Assembly: GCA_020200235.1 (NCBI GenBank) | Contig: JAIVJC010000026.1 | Span: forward strand, 1-51,059 | Direction: 5' to 3' | DNA length: 51,059 bases | Origin: Acidobacteriota bacterium | GTDB taxonomy: Bacteria > Acidobacteriota > Blastocatellia > Pyrinomonadales > Pyrinomonadaceae | In this document: positions 23,742 through 32,147 of the stretch, piece by piece | Numbering within the stretch: position 1 is the stretch's first letter | Layout: every line of letters starts with the position of its first letter | Made by a program: the position numbers and the translations under genes | The notes under the pieces: model-generated | Database searches by the model: none | What the model saw: the letters and a program-made list of their open reading frames with translations, nothing else | What the model was told of the DNA's origin: nothing

Positions 23742-25568
23742 TCAGCCCGTGAGTCTGCGCAAAGGGCGCAGGAAGCGGCTGATGATCGTACCCGACTCGG
23801 GGACTTTGAGGAGCGCGGCGGCGGCGAAGTAGATCAGTCCGTAAGGGATGAGGACGAGGATGGCGACGAAGAACGGGTGCGGTTTGCCTATCGAGAGCTT
23901 GATCGCCCACGCCGCGCCCGCGCCCGCGAGCGCCGCGACCCAGAGCTTGGCGACGAACGAGGCGGCGAGACCCGTGCGACCGATGCGCCGGTTGAGCGAT
24001 CTGCGTAGCAGGTAAAACTCGATCCAGCCGGAGACGCCAGCCGACGCCGTCAGCCCGACCGCCCCCAAGCGCAGGTCGAGTCCGAGCGCGCGGGGCAGCG
24101 GCAACGCACATAGGTAGCCGAGCACGGTCGTCAGGACGACGCGCACGACGGCGAAGACGAGCGGCGTGCGCGTGTCGTGCAGCGCGTAGTAGGTCGAAGA
24201 GTAGAGGCGACCGAGAGTCGATGCGAGCAGCCCGACGGTTGAGCCCGCGAGGATCGCCCAGACGTAGTAAGTATCGTTCTGCGTGAAGCGTCCGGTGCGG
24301 TAAAGGACCCCGACGATCACGTCGCCGAGCGCGAGGAAAGCCATCGCCGAGGGGACGATGAAGAAGGCGATCCGGCGGAGCCCGGAGTCGAGGCGCGTGC
24401 GCAGGTGCGCGGCGCGCTCGTCGTCGCTGCCCCTCTCGCTCGACATCGCGGGGAGCTCCGCCGCCGAGACCGACATGCCGAACAGGCTCACCGGCAACGT
24501 GTACAGGCTCTGCGTGTAATTGAGCGCGACGACCGCGCCCTGACCCAGGAGGCTCGCCAGCATCGCGTCGACGAACGCGCTGATCTGCACGACGCCGCGG
24601 CTGAAGAAGACGGGTATGAAGTTGCGGATCACTTCGCGCACGTGCGACGAGGTCACGTCGAGCGCGACGCGCAGCCGCGTGAGCAGCCGCAGCACGGTCG
24701 GCAGCTGCACGCCGAACTGGAGCGCGCTGCCGACGACCGAGCCCCACGCCGTGTATTGCGCGAGGCGACCGAGCGCGTCCTCGGTCGAGTTGTAACGACC
24801 GTAGAAGAGCAGTGCGGCGATGATCGCGAGATTCCACAAAACCGGCGCGGTGTAAGAGAGGAAGAAGCGGCGGTGGCTGTTGAGCACGCCGAGGCACCAC
24901 GCCGAGAGGACGAGCAGTCCCGTGCTGGGGAAGAAGATGCGGACGAGCGAGATCGTCAGGTCGCGCTTCGCGCCCGTGTAGCCGAGCGCGATGACGCTGA
25001 TGATGTAGGGCGTGAAGAGGACGCCCAGCAGGACGATGACTGACGTAACGAGCGCGAGCAAGGTGAAGACCGCGCCCGCGACGCGATCAGCCTCCTCATT
25101 TTCGTCGTCCGCGAGCAGCCCGGCGTAGACGGGGATGAAGGAGGCAGAGAGCGCGCCCTCGCCGAAGACGTTCTGTAGGAAGTTTGGGATGCGCAGCGCG
25201 ATGCTGAAGGCGTCGCCCACGTCGGTCGTGCCGAAGTAGTAAGCCATCACGCGCTGGCGCACGAGCCCGACGACGCGGCTCAGCAGGATGCCCGCCATGA
25301 CGTGGAAAGCGTGCCTGTTCGCCGCCGCGCCTTCGCTCTCGCGCTGCGACGCGTCCTGCTCGGCGGGGAACTCGCCGGTCGAAGCGCCGACCTGCTCGAA
25401 GGTCTCGCCCGCCGCGAGGCTCGCGTCGCTCTGCTCGAAGGCGACGGCGGCGACGTCAGCGCGGGCGGTTCGCTCGCGCGCGGCGCGGTGCGCGGAGTCG
25501 TCCGCCGATGCAACTTCGCGCGGCTGCGGGCCTGTCGGGTTTCGATCGTCGCCGTCGGCGCTTGTCAT
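23742..25568 (-). CDS. murJ: Lipid II flippase MurJ
   Basis: Inner-membrane flippase of the MOP superfamily that moves lipid II to the periplasm. 608 residues. A hydrophilic Ala/Glu/Ser-rich extension of about 85 residues precedes the first membrane helix. Then comes AGILLSRVVGLVRQRVMAYYFG and DAFSIALRIPNFLQNVFGEGALSASFIPVY in pieces: RIPNFLQNVFGEGALSASFIPV is the MurJ signature, with the Arg residues of the central cavity. About 14 helices follow. The cytoplasmic tail is basic (RFLRPLRRL). The ATG at 25568 lies 18 nt after the sigma-54 activator stop, so both are likely cotranscribed. The N-terminal extension is not needed in the family and could be regulatory or a start-site artefact: the first good start near the helix is not an ATG. 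Confidence 0.95.
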   Translation of the reverse strand: MTSADGDDRNPTGPQPREVASADDSAHRAARERTARADVAAVAFEQSDASLAAGETFEQVGASTGEFPAEQDASQRESEGAAANRHAFHVMAGILLSRVVGLVRQRVMAYYFGTTDVGDAFSIALRIPNFLQNVFGEGALSASFIPVYAGLLADDENEEADRVAGAVFTLLALVTSVIVLLGVLFTPYIISVIALGYTGAKRDLTISLVRIFFPSTGLLVLSAWCLGVLNSHRRFFLSYTAPVLWNLAIIAALLFYGRYNSTEDALGRLAQYTAWGSVVGSALQFGVQLPTVLRLLTRLRVALDVTSSHVREVIRNFIPVFFSRGVVQISAFVDAMLASLLGQGAVVALNYTQSLYTLPVSLFGMSVSAAELPAMSSERGSDDERAAHLRTRLDSGLRRIAFFIVPSAMAFLALGDVIVGVLYRTGRFTQNDTYYVWAILAGSTVGLLASTLGRLYSSTYYALHDTRTPLVFAVVRVVLTTVLGYLCALPLPRALGLDLRLGAVGLTASAGVSGWIEFYLLRRSLNRRIGRTGLAASFVAKLWVAALAGAGAAWAIKLSIGKPHPFFVAILVLIPYGLIYFAAAALLKVPESGTIISRFLRPLRRLTG

Positions 25569-25586
25569 CGTGGAATCTGGTTCTTC

Positions 25587-26978
25587 TTAGAGTTGGTAGT
25601 CTTTGATCTTGGTGAGCAGGGTTTTGTAGCTGACGCCGAGGGCTTCGGCGGCGCGCGTCTTGTTCCCTTCGGCGTCGCGCAGAGCCTCCGCGATCTTGCG
25701 CCGCTCGACCGCGCGCACGGCGCGATCCGCCGCTTCGGAGAGCGTGCCGGAGAGATCGACTCCGGGCAACGAATCGATCTCACCACCGGCGGCGCGCGAC
25801 GGCGGCAACGGCGGCGACGCGCCGAGCGCGAGGTCGCGCGCTTCGAGCGCGAGCGTGTCGGCGAGGATGCAGGCGCGCTCGATGGCATTCTCCAGCTCAC
25901 GGACGTTGCCACGCCACGGGCGCGAGCGCAGCAGCGCGAGCGCGTCGTCGCTGAGCGTGGCTTCGCGCCCGCGCAGCTCCCTGCCGAACTGCGCGGCGAA
26001 GTGGCGCGCGAGCAGGGTAACGTCGTCGCCGCGCTCTCTCAAGGGGGGGATCTCGACGGGGAAGACCGCGAGCCGGAAGTAGAGATCGAGGCGGAACTCG
26101 CCGGCCTCCGCCGCGGTCTTGAGATCGCGGTTGGTCGCCGCGACGATCCGCACGTCGACGGGGACGGTCACGCGCCCGCCGATGCGGTCGACCGTCTTCT
26201 CCTCGATGACTCTTAAAAGTTTCCCCTGCACGGCGAGCGGCAGTTCGCCGATCTCGTCGAGGAAGACCGTGCCGCCCGAGGCCAGCTCGAACTTTCCGGG
26301 TCGCCGCTCGTTCGCGCCCGTGAACGCGCCGCGCTCGTGCCCGAACAGCTCCGACTCGATCAGCGTTTCGGGTATCGCCGCGCAGTTGATCGCGACGAAG
26401 GGCTGATCGCGTCGCGGCGAGAGGTGATGAACGGCGCGCGCGAACAACTCTTTGCCCGTGCCGGACTCGCCGAGCAGCAGCACGGTCGCCTCTGTGGTCG
26501 CGACGCGCTGCGTCTCCGAGACGGCGCGCTTGATGGCGTCGGATTCGCCGATGATGCGCGGGAAGCCGTAGCGGCGCGACCACTCCTCGCGCAGCAGGAC
26601 GTTCTCGGTGCGCAGCCGCGACTGTTCGAGCGCGCGCTGGATGAGGAGTATGAGGTGGTTGGAGTCGACCGGCTTCTGGAGGAAGTCGTGCGCGCCGTCC
26701 TTCATCGCCTGCACGGCTTCGTCGATGGAGCCGTAGGCGGTCATCACGACGACGGGCACGTCGGGGTCGGCGGCGCGCGCGGCGCGCAGCACGTCGAGCC
26801 CCGTGCCGTTCGGCATCCGCAGGTCGGTGAGCACGAGCCGGTAGGGCGCGCGCGCGATCTCGGCGGCGGCTGACGCGGCGTCGGCGCACTCCGTCACGCC
26901 GTAGCCCGCGTGCTCCAGCGTGAGACGCAGCACGCGGCGCAGGCTCTCCTTGTCCTCGACGAGTAGGATGTCAGGCAT
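25587..26978 (-). CDS. NtrC-family sigma-54-dependent response regulator
   Basis: 463 residues from the ATG at 26978. Receiver domain 1-120: acid pocket at Glu8/Asp9, phospho-acceptor Asp52 in LTDLRMP, Thr80 and Lys102 (LQKPVD). AAA+ domain about 143-385: Walker A GESGTGKE (170-177), the sigma-54 contact loop GAFTGA (217-222), Walker B VFLDEIGE (238-245), and the arginine-finger region LRERGDDV. The C-terminal Fis-type HTH reads AEGNKTRAAEALGVSYKTLLTKIKDY. All catalytic parts are present, so it should activate RNA polymerase-sigma-54. No histidine kinase is adjacent. The pilin operon just upstream has a -24/-12 promoter, which makes a PilR-like role attractive, but this is inference. A terminator separates the two. 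Confidence 0.93.
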   Translation of the reverse strand: MPDILLVEDKESLRRVLRLTLEHAGYGVTECADAASAAAEIARAPYRLVLTDLRMPNGTGLDVLRAARAADPDVPVVVMTAYGSIDEAVQAMKDGAHDFLQKPVDSNHLILLIQRALEQSRLRTENVLLREEWSRRYGFPRIIGESDAIKRAVSETQRVATTEATVLLLGESGTGKELFARAVHHLSPRRDQPFVAINCAAIPETLIESELFGHERGAFTGANERRPGKFELASGGTVFLDEIGELPLAVQGKLLRVIEEKTVDRIGGRVTVPVDVRIVAATNRDLKTAAEAGEFRLDLYFRLAVFPVEIPPLRERGDDVTLLARHFAAQFGRELRGREATLSDDALALLRSRPWRGNVRELENAIERACILADTLALEARDLALGASPPLPPSRAAGGEIDSLPGVDLSGTLSEAADRAVRAVERRKIAEALRDAEGNKTRAAEALGVSYKTLLTKIKDYQL

Positions 26979-27034
26979 ACGAACGCTGCGAGCATCCTTC
27001 ACCCTTCGCGCGCGTGTCAAGCGTGCCCGTCGGC

Positions 27035-27077
27035 GAAAACTAAAGCGGGCGCCGCTCGCGAATCGAGTGACGCCCGC
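27035..27077 (-). terminator. Terminator of the minor-pilin operon
   Basis: Stem 27045-27058 with 27064-27077 (GCGGGCG...CGCCCGC, 12 of 14 paired), loop of 5 nt, then TTTAGTTTTC on the minus strand. It lies 25 nt after the PilX-like stop and before the start of the sigma-54 activator, so that gene needs its own promoter in about 26979-27040. Confidence 0.7.
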
Positions 27078-27101
27078 CTCCGCCCGCCTCTGGCGAGAAG
27101 G

Positions 27102-28991
27102 TTACAGTTCGAGCACGCCCGCGCTCTGGTACCCCATCCCGCGCAACGCCCGGTTGACGGCTTCGGAGTCGAACTGGACGTTGCCGCCGCCGCCGCCGTT
27201 CGTGTCGAAAGTCGGGCGGGTGAACGGGTGCGGATCGCTGTTCTGGCTGGGGTCCCACGTGCGCTGGAAGCTGGCGATGACGAACGCGCCGTACAGGTTG
27301 CCGCTGCCGCCGCCGCGACGACTCAACTCGCCCTCGCCCATGATCATAATGATGCCGCTGAAGGATCTGTTGCCGGTGATGTTGACCTTGCCGGTCACGA
27401 TGAGAAGACCGTCGCCGCCGTCGAGATCGACGTCGCCGTCGACGAAGGTGAATTTCGAATCGGTCGCGGTGCCGGCGTTCTCGGGGTTGATCGCCATGGC
27501 GGTGCCCGGAGCGGGCTTGAAGTAGCGACCCTGTGTCTCCGCCTGCGACTGCATGTCGTTGAGGAAGGCGCGCGCCTTGTCGGCGGTTTCGAGGTAGCTC
27601 GGCGTGTCCACGCCCTCGTAGCCGAGGATGAGCGCGGGGGTGGCGGCGGGGACGGGCGAGCCGTTGTTGAGGATGCCTACTTGATTCGATCCGGAGACGG
27701 TGTCGGGCTTGCCCGTACCGTTCACGACATCCTGGTAGTCGCACCCACTAATGGCGAACGCCGGGCGCGACCCCTGACCGCCCACAATGCGGTCATCGCC
27801 TTTATAACTTTTCGCGTTGCTGTCGCCGGTATTGAAGACGATCGGGGTGCAGTCGTCCGCCCCGCGCAGGGTCAGCGTGGCGGGCGGGTCGAAGTCGAGC
27901 GTCGCGCGCGTGACGAGCATCTCCAGACGCTTCTGCGCGAACTTCGGTCCGAAGCCGACGGAGCGCACCAGGACCTTCCGCGGCTCGGGCGCGGTCACGG
28001 TCGCGGCAACGGTCTGCGTCTGCAAGACGCCGGAGGCGCAGGGCAGGAAGAGCTGCCTGGCTGCGAGCCCCGTCAGATCGTAGCGCGTGCCCGCGGCGGT
28101 CAGGGTGGTCTTGTCGAAGAGGAAACTGATCATCTGCGTCGGGCAGTTGGAGACGGTCGAGACGGTACTCTTGAACGAGACGGGCGGCGCCTGCCACGGG
28201 AGCGTCTGGTTAATCGTCAGACGAAACTTCGCGATCGCGCCGACGGGCAGGGCGAACGGGAGGGCGTTCGACTTGATGATGGTGAAATTGCCCAAATTCG
28301 AGGCGGCTGACGGATAAGCGTTCGAGGCCGTGGCGGTCGTGCGCGGATTGTAGGTGATCGTGATGAGGGTCGTGCCGGCGATGAAGGTGAGCGTGTGCTT
28401 GTCGGGGCTGACGGTCACGCTCGTGATGCCGGCGAGCCCCGCGACGCCCGTCGTGTCGAACTCCCCCTCGGTGGTGAACGCGACCATGTGGCTGTTTTCG
28501 GGATCGAAGACCGCGAGGCGGAAGGCGGAGCCCGCGATGTTCGGATCGACCGGGACGGCCGGGACGTTATCTCCCTGGTAGGGCGCCGTGGTGGAGTAGG
28601 GCAGCCAGCCGGTGAGGCCGCAGCGCGGGTTGATCACCTCCCAGGCGCCGTCGGCTGTGCCGCACGGGACGTTGTCGGCGTTGCCGTTCGAGAGGCTCGG
28701 AATGATAGCCGTGCGCAGGCTCATCTTCGTGCCAGCCGCCACGGTGCCGCCGCGCGGCGTGTTGCCGCGCATCGCCGCGAGCGCCATCTGCAAGCCCGAC
28801 TCGGCGGCGTAGAAAGCCTGCTTCTCGGTCGTGGAGTCGAAGGCGTTGGTGGCGGAGGTGGCGGTCGAGATGATGAGCGCGCCGCCCGCCGCGAGGATGA
28901 GGGCGGAGACGAGGAGCATGGTGATGAGCGCGGCACCGCGCTCGCCCGCGCGGGCGGAATGATTTCGCGGCTGCTGCTGAGTGGTTCGCAT
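27102..28991 (-). CDS. PilX-like type IV pilus minor protein
   Basis: 629 residues. The N-terminus GERGAALITMLLVSALILAAGGALIIS in pieces (GERGAALITMLLVSA) is the PilX_N type: a basic leader, a Gly before the processing site, then one long hydrophobic helix without the Glu5 of major pilins. NAFDSTTEKQAFYAAESGLQMAL is the characteristic amphipathic PilX stretch (QAFYAAESGL). The rest is a large Thr/Ser/Asn-rich beta domain with scattered Cys (CGTADG, CGLTGW, NCPTQM, CASGVL, DDCTPI, GCDYQD), likely disulfide-bonded and outside the cell. Last gene of the operon. The usual PilY1 partner is not in the window. Its size is well above Proteobacterial PilX (about 200 aa). Confidence 0.82.
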   Translation of the reverse strand: MRTTQQQPRNHSARAGERGAALITMLLVSALILAAGGALIISTATSATNAFDSTTEKQAFYAAESGLQMALAAMRGNTPRGGTVAAGTKMSLRTAIIPSLSNGNADNVPCGTADGAWEVINPRCGLTGWLPYSTTAPYQGDNVPAVPVDPNIAGSAFRLAVFDPENSHMVAFTTEGEFDTTGVAGLAGITSVTVSPDKHTLTFIAGTTLITITYNPRTTATASNAYPSAASNLGNFTIIKSNALPFALPVGAIAKFRLTINQTLPWQAPPVSFKSTVSTVSNCPTQMISFLFDKTTLTAAGTRYDLTGLAARQLFLPCASGVLQTQTVAATVTAPEPRKVLVRSVGFGPKFAQKRLEMLVTRATLDFDPPATLTLRGADDCTPIVFNTGDSNAKSYKGDDRIVGGQGSRPAFAISGCDYQDVVNGTGKPDTVSGSNQVGILNNGSPVPAATPALILGYEGVDTPSYLETADKARAFLNDMQSQAETQGRYFKPAPGTAMAINPENAGTATDSKFTFVDGDVDLDGGDGLLIVTGKVNITGNRSFSGIIMIMGEGELSRRGGGSGNLYGAFVIASFQRTWDPSQNSDPHPFTRPTFDTNGGGGGNVQFDSEAVNRALRGMGYQSAGVLEL

Positions 28992-29030
28992 GTCGGTTGA
29001 CCTCCGGCGTCCGTCGCGCCATTCGTTCGA

Positions 29031-29768
29031 TCAGTAACTCGTGGCGGCGGCGTTGCGCATTTGCACGTCAGAGATGAGCTGGGTCTGCGACGGCGGCTGA
29101 TACCCTTCGGAGCCGGGCGTGCCGACCGCGGGCAACTGGACGCAGGTGGCGATTACGACGTAAGTGGCCTGCGCGGGCGGCACCTCAGCCTGCACCGCGC
29201 CCGCGGAGTTGAGCACGGTCGCCGTGTTGATGCCCTGCTGACACGTCCCGGCTTGGTAGGTGACGCGCCGGTCGTAGTAACGAATGATGAAAGAATCGAT
29301 GCGGTTGGCGAGCACCGTGGTGCGCTGGATCGTGCTGTTCACGTCGTAGCGCAGGATATAACTCTGATCGCTCGCCGGATCGTCGACCCAGCGATAGATC
29401 ACGTCCTCGTCCTGGCTGCTCGCGTAGTCGGGCGTCGCGCCGGGCGCCGTGCTGAAGCGGTCGGGGTTGGTGACGACGCGGATGGAGGTCGAGTTGGAGT
29501 TAGCGGCGACGATGCCGTTGCCGGCGCGGTTGGCTGGCAGTTGATAGCCCGCGTTCGAGATCTCGCGCGTCATCGTGTTGAGGGCGCGGCGCACGTCGGC
29601 GATGGCGTCGGAGCGGCGATCCTCGCGGGCGCGCACGCGTACCGCAGAGGCGAGCAGCGCCGTCGAGACGCCCAGCACGATCACGGTGAGGCCCATCGCG
29701 ATGATCAGTTCCAGGAGCGAGAAGCCCGCCTCGCCCTTCGCGCGCCTTTGACTGTCGATCTTCTTCAT
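29031..29768 (-). CDS. PilW-like type IV pilus minor pseudopilin
   Basis: 245 residues from the ATG at 29768 (a GTG lies four codons upstream). Prepilin leader MKKIDSQRRAKGEAG followed by FSLLELIIAMGLTVIVLG: processing after Gly15, and Glu20 is Glu5 of the mature protein. DAIADVRRALNTMTREISNAGYQ is the PilW-type helix. The C-terminal part is a beta-rich head with YRWVDDPASDQSYILRYDV and two Cys. It belongs to the minor-pilin group that primes pilus assembly at the inner membrane. Confidence 0.85.
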   Translation of the reverse strand: MKKIDSQRRAKGEAGFSLLELIIAMGLTVIVLGVSTALLASAVRVRAREDRRSDAIADVRRALNTMTREISNAGYQLPANRAGNGIVAANSNSTSIRVVTNPDRFSTAPGATPDYASSQDEDVIYRWVDDPASDQSYILRYDVNSTIQRTTVLANRIDSFIIRYYDRRVTYQAGTCQQGINTATVLNSAGAVQAEVPPAQATYVVIATCVQLPAVGTPGSEGYQPPSQTQLISDVQMRNAAATSY

Positions 29769-29808
29769 GGCTTCAATCACCTTCGTCCTTAGTCCGCGCG
29801 TCGGCGGC

Positions 29809-30321
29809 TTAATTAGGTCCGCGCTGGGCGGTCGCGCGCGTGGTGGTGATGGCTACCCCGCCGGCGGCCCACTGGGCGTTGCTCAGGATCGGCGTGACCG
29901 TGATCGTGATGCGCTTGACGGTCGGTCGCGTCGCGCCCGTCGCGGGATCGGAGATCACATCGAACTGGGGCTCCGTCGCGACGCTCTTGGTGACGGTGAA
30001 CTGGTAGCCGCCGGAGCTGCTCTGGCTGTTGACGCCGGCCGTCAGGTTGAGCAGCGGGTCGTCCCAGGGCACGCTGCGCAGCCGCTCCATCTGCTTTTGC
30101 GCGACGGCAAGAGCCTGCGCCCGCGCGCCCGCCGCGGAGTTGTTCGTCATCGAATAGAGGAAGAGGGCTGACGCGCCGAGCCCGACCGTCATCATCACGA
30201 TCATGGCGATGACCGTCTCCAGCAGGGTGAAGCCCGCTTCTCCCCGCCGCGCCCGCCGCGGGTTTTCATGCCCGCGCTTGATTACCTTTTCGGTCGTCAT
30301 CTCTTTTTCATCCTCTATCAT
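29809..30321 (-). CDS. PilV-like type IV pilus minor pseudopilin
   Basis: 170 residues. GGAGGAGG stands 8 nt before the ATG at 30321, which decides for this start over the ATG seven codons later. The leader is long (30 residues, MIEDEKE...RRGEAG), then FTLLETVIAMIVMMTVGLGAS with Glu at mature position 5. AQKQMERLRSVPWDDPLLN is typical of PilV/GspI-like proteins. The short head is Thr-rich. It lies between the FimT-like and PilW-like genes with small gaps. Confidence 0.85.
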   Translation of the reverse strand: MIEDEKEMTTEKVIKRGHENPRRARRGEAGFTLLETVIAMIVMMTVGLGASALFLYSMTNNSAAGARAQALAVAQKQMERLRSVPWDDPLLNLTAGVNSQSSSGGYQFTVTKSVATEPQFDVISDPATGATRPTVKRITITVTPILSNAQWAAGGVAITTTRATAQRGPN

Positions 30322-30342
30322 CTGTGGCGCCTCCTCCTCCCG

Positions 30343-31440
30343 TCAGTTCGTCACCGTCAGGGTGACGGTGGTGGAGCCGCAGCTCGACGAGAAAGTGATG
30401 GTGAAGGTGTCGTTCCGATCCTGGGTGCTGGACGAGGCGATGGCGAACGTCTGCTGCCCGTTGATGCCGAGCGACGCGGACGACGGCGACACGACGATGG
30501 TGGAGGCAGAAGCGCCTGGGGTCACAGCCTTGACGGTCGCCGTCACCGTCACGGGTCCCGTGTTGTTCGCCACCTTCACGAGCACCGTGCCGGTCGACTT
30601 GCCGTTCTTCTGAATCGTCAGGGAAGACGTGTTCGCCGAGATCGAGCACTGTCCGGACACGGGCGTCGGGACGGGCGTCGGGACGGGCGTCGGGACGGGC
30701 GTCGGGACGGGCGTCGGCACCGGCGTCGGGACGGGCGTCGGCACCGGCGTCGGATCAATCGCGGGCGTCGGCACGGGCGTCGGCACGGGCGTCGGCACGG
30801 GTGTGGGCTCAGGTGTCGGCACGGGCGTCGGCACGGGAGTCGGCGTCGGCTCCGGGGTCGGCGTCGGGACGGGGGTGGGGGTAGGGTAAGGGGTGACGTT
30901 AACGTCGGGCAGGCTGTCGGCGACCTGCGTGTTGATGGTGATGTCGCCCGCGCCCGTGAGGCTGATCGAGGATGTGTCCCTGCCCCGAATCGCCCCGCCG
31001 GTCGAGTCGATGTTGTTCAACGTGAACAGGATGTTGCCGGCAACGCGCCCGCGCCAGTCGAAGGTAGCGGGGACTGGGAACGGCTGCGGAAAGCGCACGT
31101 CGAAGGGCAGGTTAATAATGCGCACGTCGCTCGCGTCGATCACGCCGTTGTTGTTGAAGTCCATGATGACGCGGTAGGTGCTCGCGCTGAGGACTTGGAC
31201 GCTCGTCGTGTCGTGGCGGCGGATGGCGTCGCCGCGCGCGGTCTCCAGATAGTTTTGCAGCTCGCGCGCCGAGTCGATGCGGCGCGAGTTCTGCCGCGCC
31301 TGCTGGACGCCGATCAGCGCGGCGACCGAGAGGATGCCGATGATGGCGAGCACGATCAAAAGCTCGATGCCGGAAAAGCCGCGCTCGCCGCCGCGCGGGC
31401 GGCGACGGCAAACCGTCGTCTTCGTCATCCGTTTTTCCAT
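30343..31440 (-). CDS. FimT/GspH-like pseudopilin with EF-hand loop, Pro/Thr repeat and C-terminal beta domain
   Basis: 365 residues from the ATG at 31440 (the frame upstream is not protein-like). The leader ends GGERG and the mature part begins [21 protein letters not shown], with Glu26 as mature Glu5. GspH/FimT-type body: [20 protein letters not shown]. Residues 94-105 ([12 protein letters not shown]) match a Ca-binding EF-hand or dockerin loop at every ligand position. Residues 185-261 are a Pro-Thr-Pro-Val repeat, a stiff extracellular spacer. Residues 262-365 form a Ser/Thr-rich Ig-like beta domain with a Cys near each end (GQCSIS; SSSCGS). FimT proteins are usually about 150-200 aa, so the spacer and distal domain are additions. 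First gene of the operon, 91 nt downstream of the -12 box. Confidence 0.85.
   Translation of the reverse strand: MEKRMTKTTVCRRRPRGGERGFSGIELLIVLAIIGILSVAALIGVQQARQNSRRIDSARELQNYLETARGDAIRRHDTTSVQVLSASTYRVIMDFNNNGVIDASDVRIINLPFDVRFPQPFPVPATFDWRGRVAGNILFTLNNIDSTGGAIRGRDTSSISLTGAGDITINTQVADSLPDVNVTPYPTPTPVPTPTPEPTPTPVPTPVPTPEPTPVPTPVPTPVPTPAIDPTPVPTPVPTPVPTPVPTPVPTPVPTPVPTPVSGQCSISANTSSLTIQKNGKSTGTVLVKVANNTGPVTVTATVKAVTPGASASTIVVSPSSASLGINGQQTFAIASSSTQDRNDTFTITFSSSCGSTTVTLTVTN
30658..30888. repeat. 12-nt-period tandem repeat encoding PTPV units
   Basis: About 19 copies of a 12-mer close to GGCGTCGGGACG (plus strand), varying to GGCGTCGGCACC or GGCACG and interrupted once near 30765 (AATCGCGG). 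Each unit encodes Thr-Pro-Val-Pro on the minus strand. The unit is a multiple of three, so copy-number change keeps the frame and only alters spacer length. Confidence 0.9.
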
Positions 31441-31514
31441 GTGATTCTCCAACGACCGTAACGCTGACGGCGCGTCCCCGAACGGTAAATGCGCGGGCGC
31501 GCCTACACCCGTTT

Positions 31515-31530
31515 GGCAAGGGCGGTGCCA
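31515..31530 (-). promoter_or_regulatory. Sigma-54 (-24/-12) promoter of the minor-pilin operon
   Basis: On the minus strand TGGCAC-CGCCC-TTGCC: GG and GC dinucleotides at the correct spacing and TGGCAC/TTGC fully matching the sigma-54 consensus TGGCACG-N4-TTGC except for one base. The expected start is about 31505, giving a leader of about 65 nt before the FimT-like ATG. An NtrC-family activator with an intact GAFTGA loop is encoded 4.5 kb downstream in the same direction. Confidence 0.7.
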
Positions 31531-31594
31531 CACGCGCGCAGCCCAGCATTTATTAAGGTTTCTGTCGAAGACCGATCCGCGCTTGCCCAATCGT

Positions 31595-31611
31595 TGTCAC
31601 CGAAGGTGGCA
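31595..31611. promoter_or_regulatory. Candidate activator-binding palindrome upstream of the -24/-12 promoter
   Basis: TGTCACC-GAA-GGTGGCA, 6 of 7 pairs, centred about 75-80 bp upstream of the -24 box: the right distance for an NtrC-type enhancer site. A further TGTCACC half site is at about 31667-31673. Confidence 0.45.
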
Positions 31612-32075
31612 GCTTCTGAAGCGCGCTACACACCGCGCGCCGACTAGCACACCGGTTACACAACACTGTCACCAACCGACACAGCCGCGCCGCCGCTGAA
31701 CCGTGACCACGCGCGCGGCGCAGTGCAGTGAGCCTTACTAAAGCCGCGCAAGATTCGGTTTTCGAAGGCGAGCGTGTGCGGCTAAACCGCGCGGCGTGCC
31801 GTTTGCAAAGGGGAAGGGCGGCGGACGTGCGCCGGGCGACCGTCGCGTGGAGACGCGCGAAGGCGTCCGTGCCGCGTCAGCCGATCAAGGTGGGGAATCG
31901 CGTGAGGGCTACGGGCGTGCGGCGCGAATTGCGTCCGAATCACTCGCGCGCGGGAACGAGCAGGGGAGGAACCGTTCGACATCGTCCCAACTGTGCGCGG
32001 ACCGCACGCCGCGCTCGTGGGACGACAACGCGCCCCGGCGGCTTCACGGCTGCCGGGGCGCGGCTGTTTGAAATG

Positions 32076-32147
32076 ATGAAGTATGAATGATGAACGATGA
32101 ACTGATAACGACTGCCTTCACTTCATCGTTCATCATTCATACTTCAT
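32076..32147. repeat. Heptad inverted repeat HIR5 (unit ATGATGA/ACGATGA)
   Basis: Arms 32076-32101 and 32122-32147 are perfectly complementary over 26 nt with a 20-nt loop. The arm reads ATGAAGT-ATGAATG-ATGAACG-ATGAA, period 7. The right edge (to about 32157) enters the dacB gene: the last codons and the stop of dacB (SNDER, TGA) are repeat sequence. Confidence 0.9.

Larger units (their letters stand above)
31441..32143. other. 700-nt gene-free region upstream of the pilin operon
   Basis: It carries the pilin leader, the -24/-12 promoter (31515-31530), the palindrome 31595-31611, a GC hairpin (32030-32039 with 32052-32061) and repeat HIR5. The ORFs across 31728-32090 are Arg-rich with no family resemblance and change their frame freely, so I treat the rest as non-coding. 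Confidence 0.6.

Noticed and set aside
23581-24900. 439-codon minus ORF overlapping murJ
   Set aside because: Arg/Pro-rich out-of-frame reading of murJ.
31728-32090. 120-codon plus ORF in the gene-free region near the pilin operon
   Set aside because: Arg-rich, no signal or domain, and ends in the HIR5 repeat. I see no ribosome site. Not supported as a gene.
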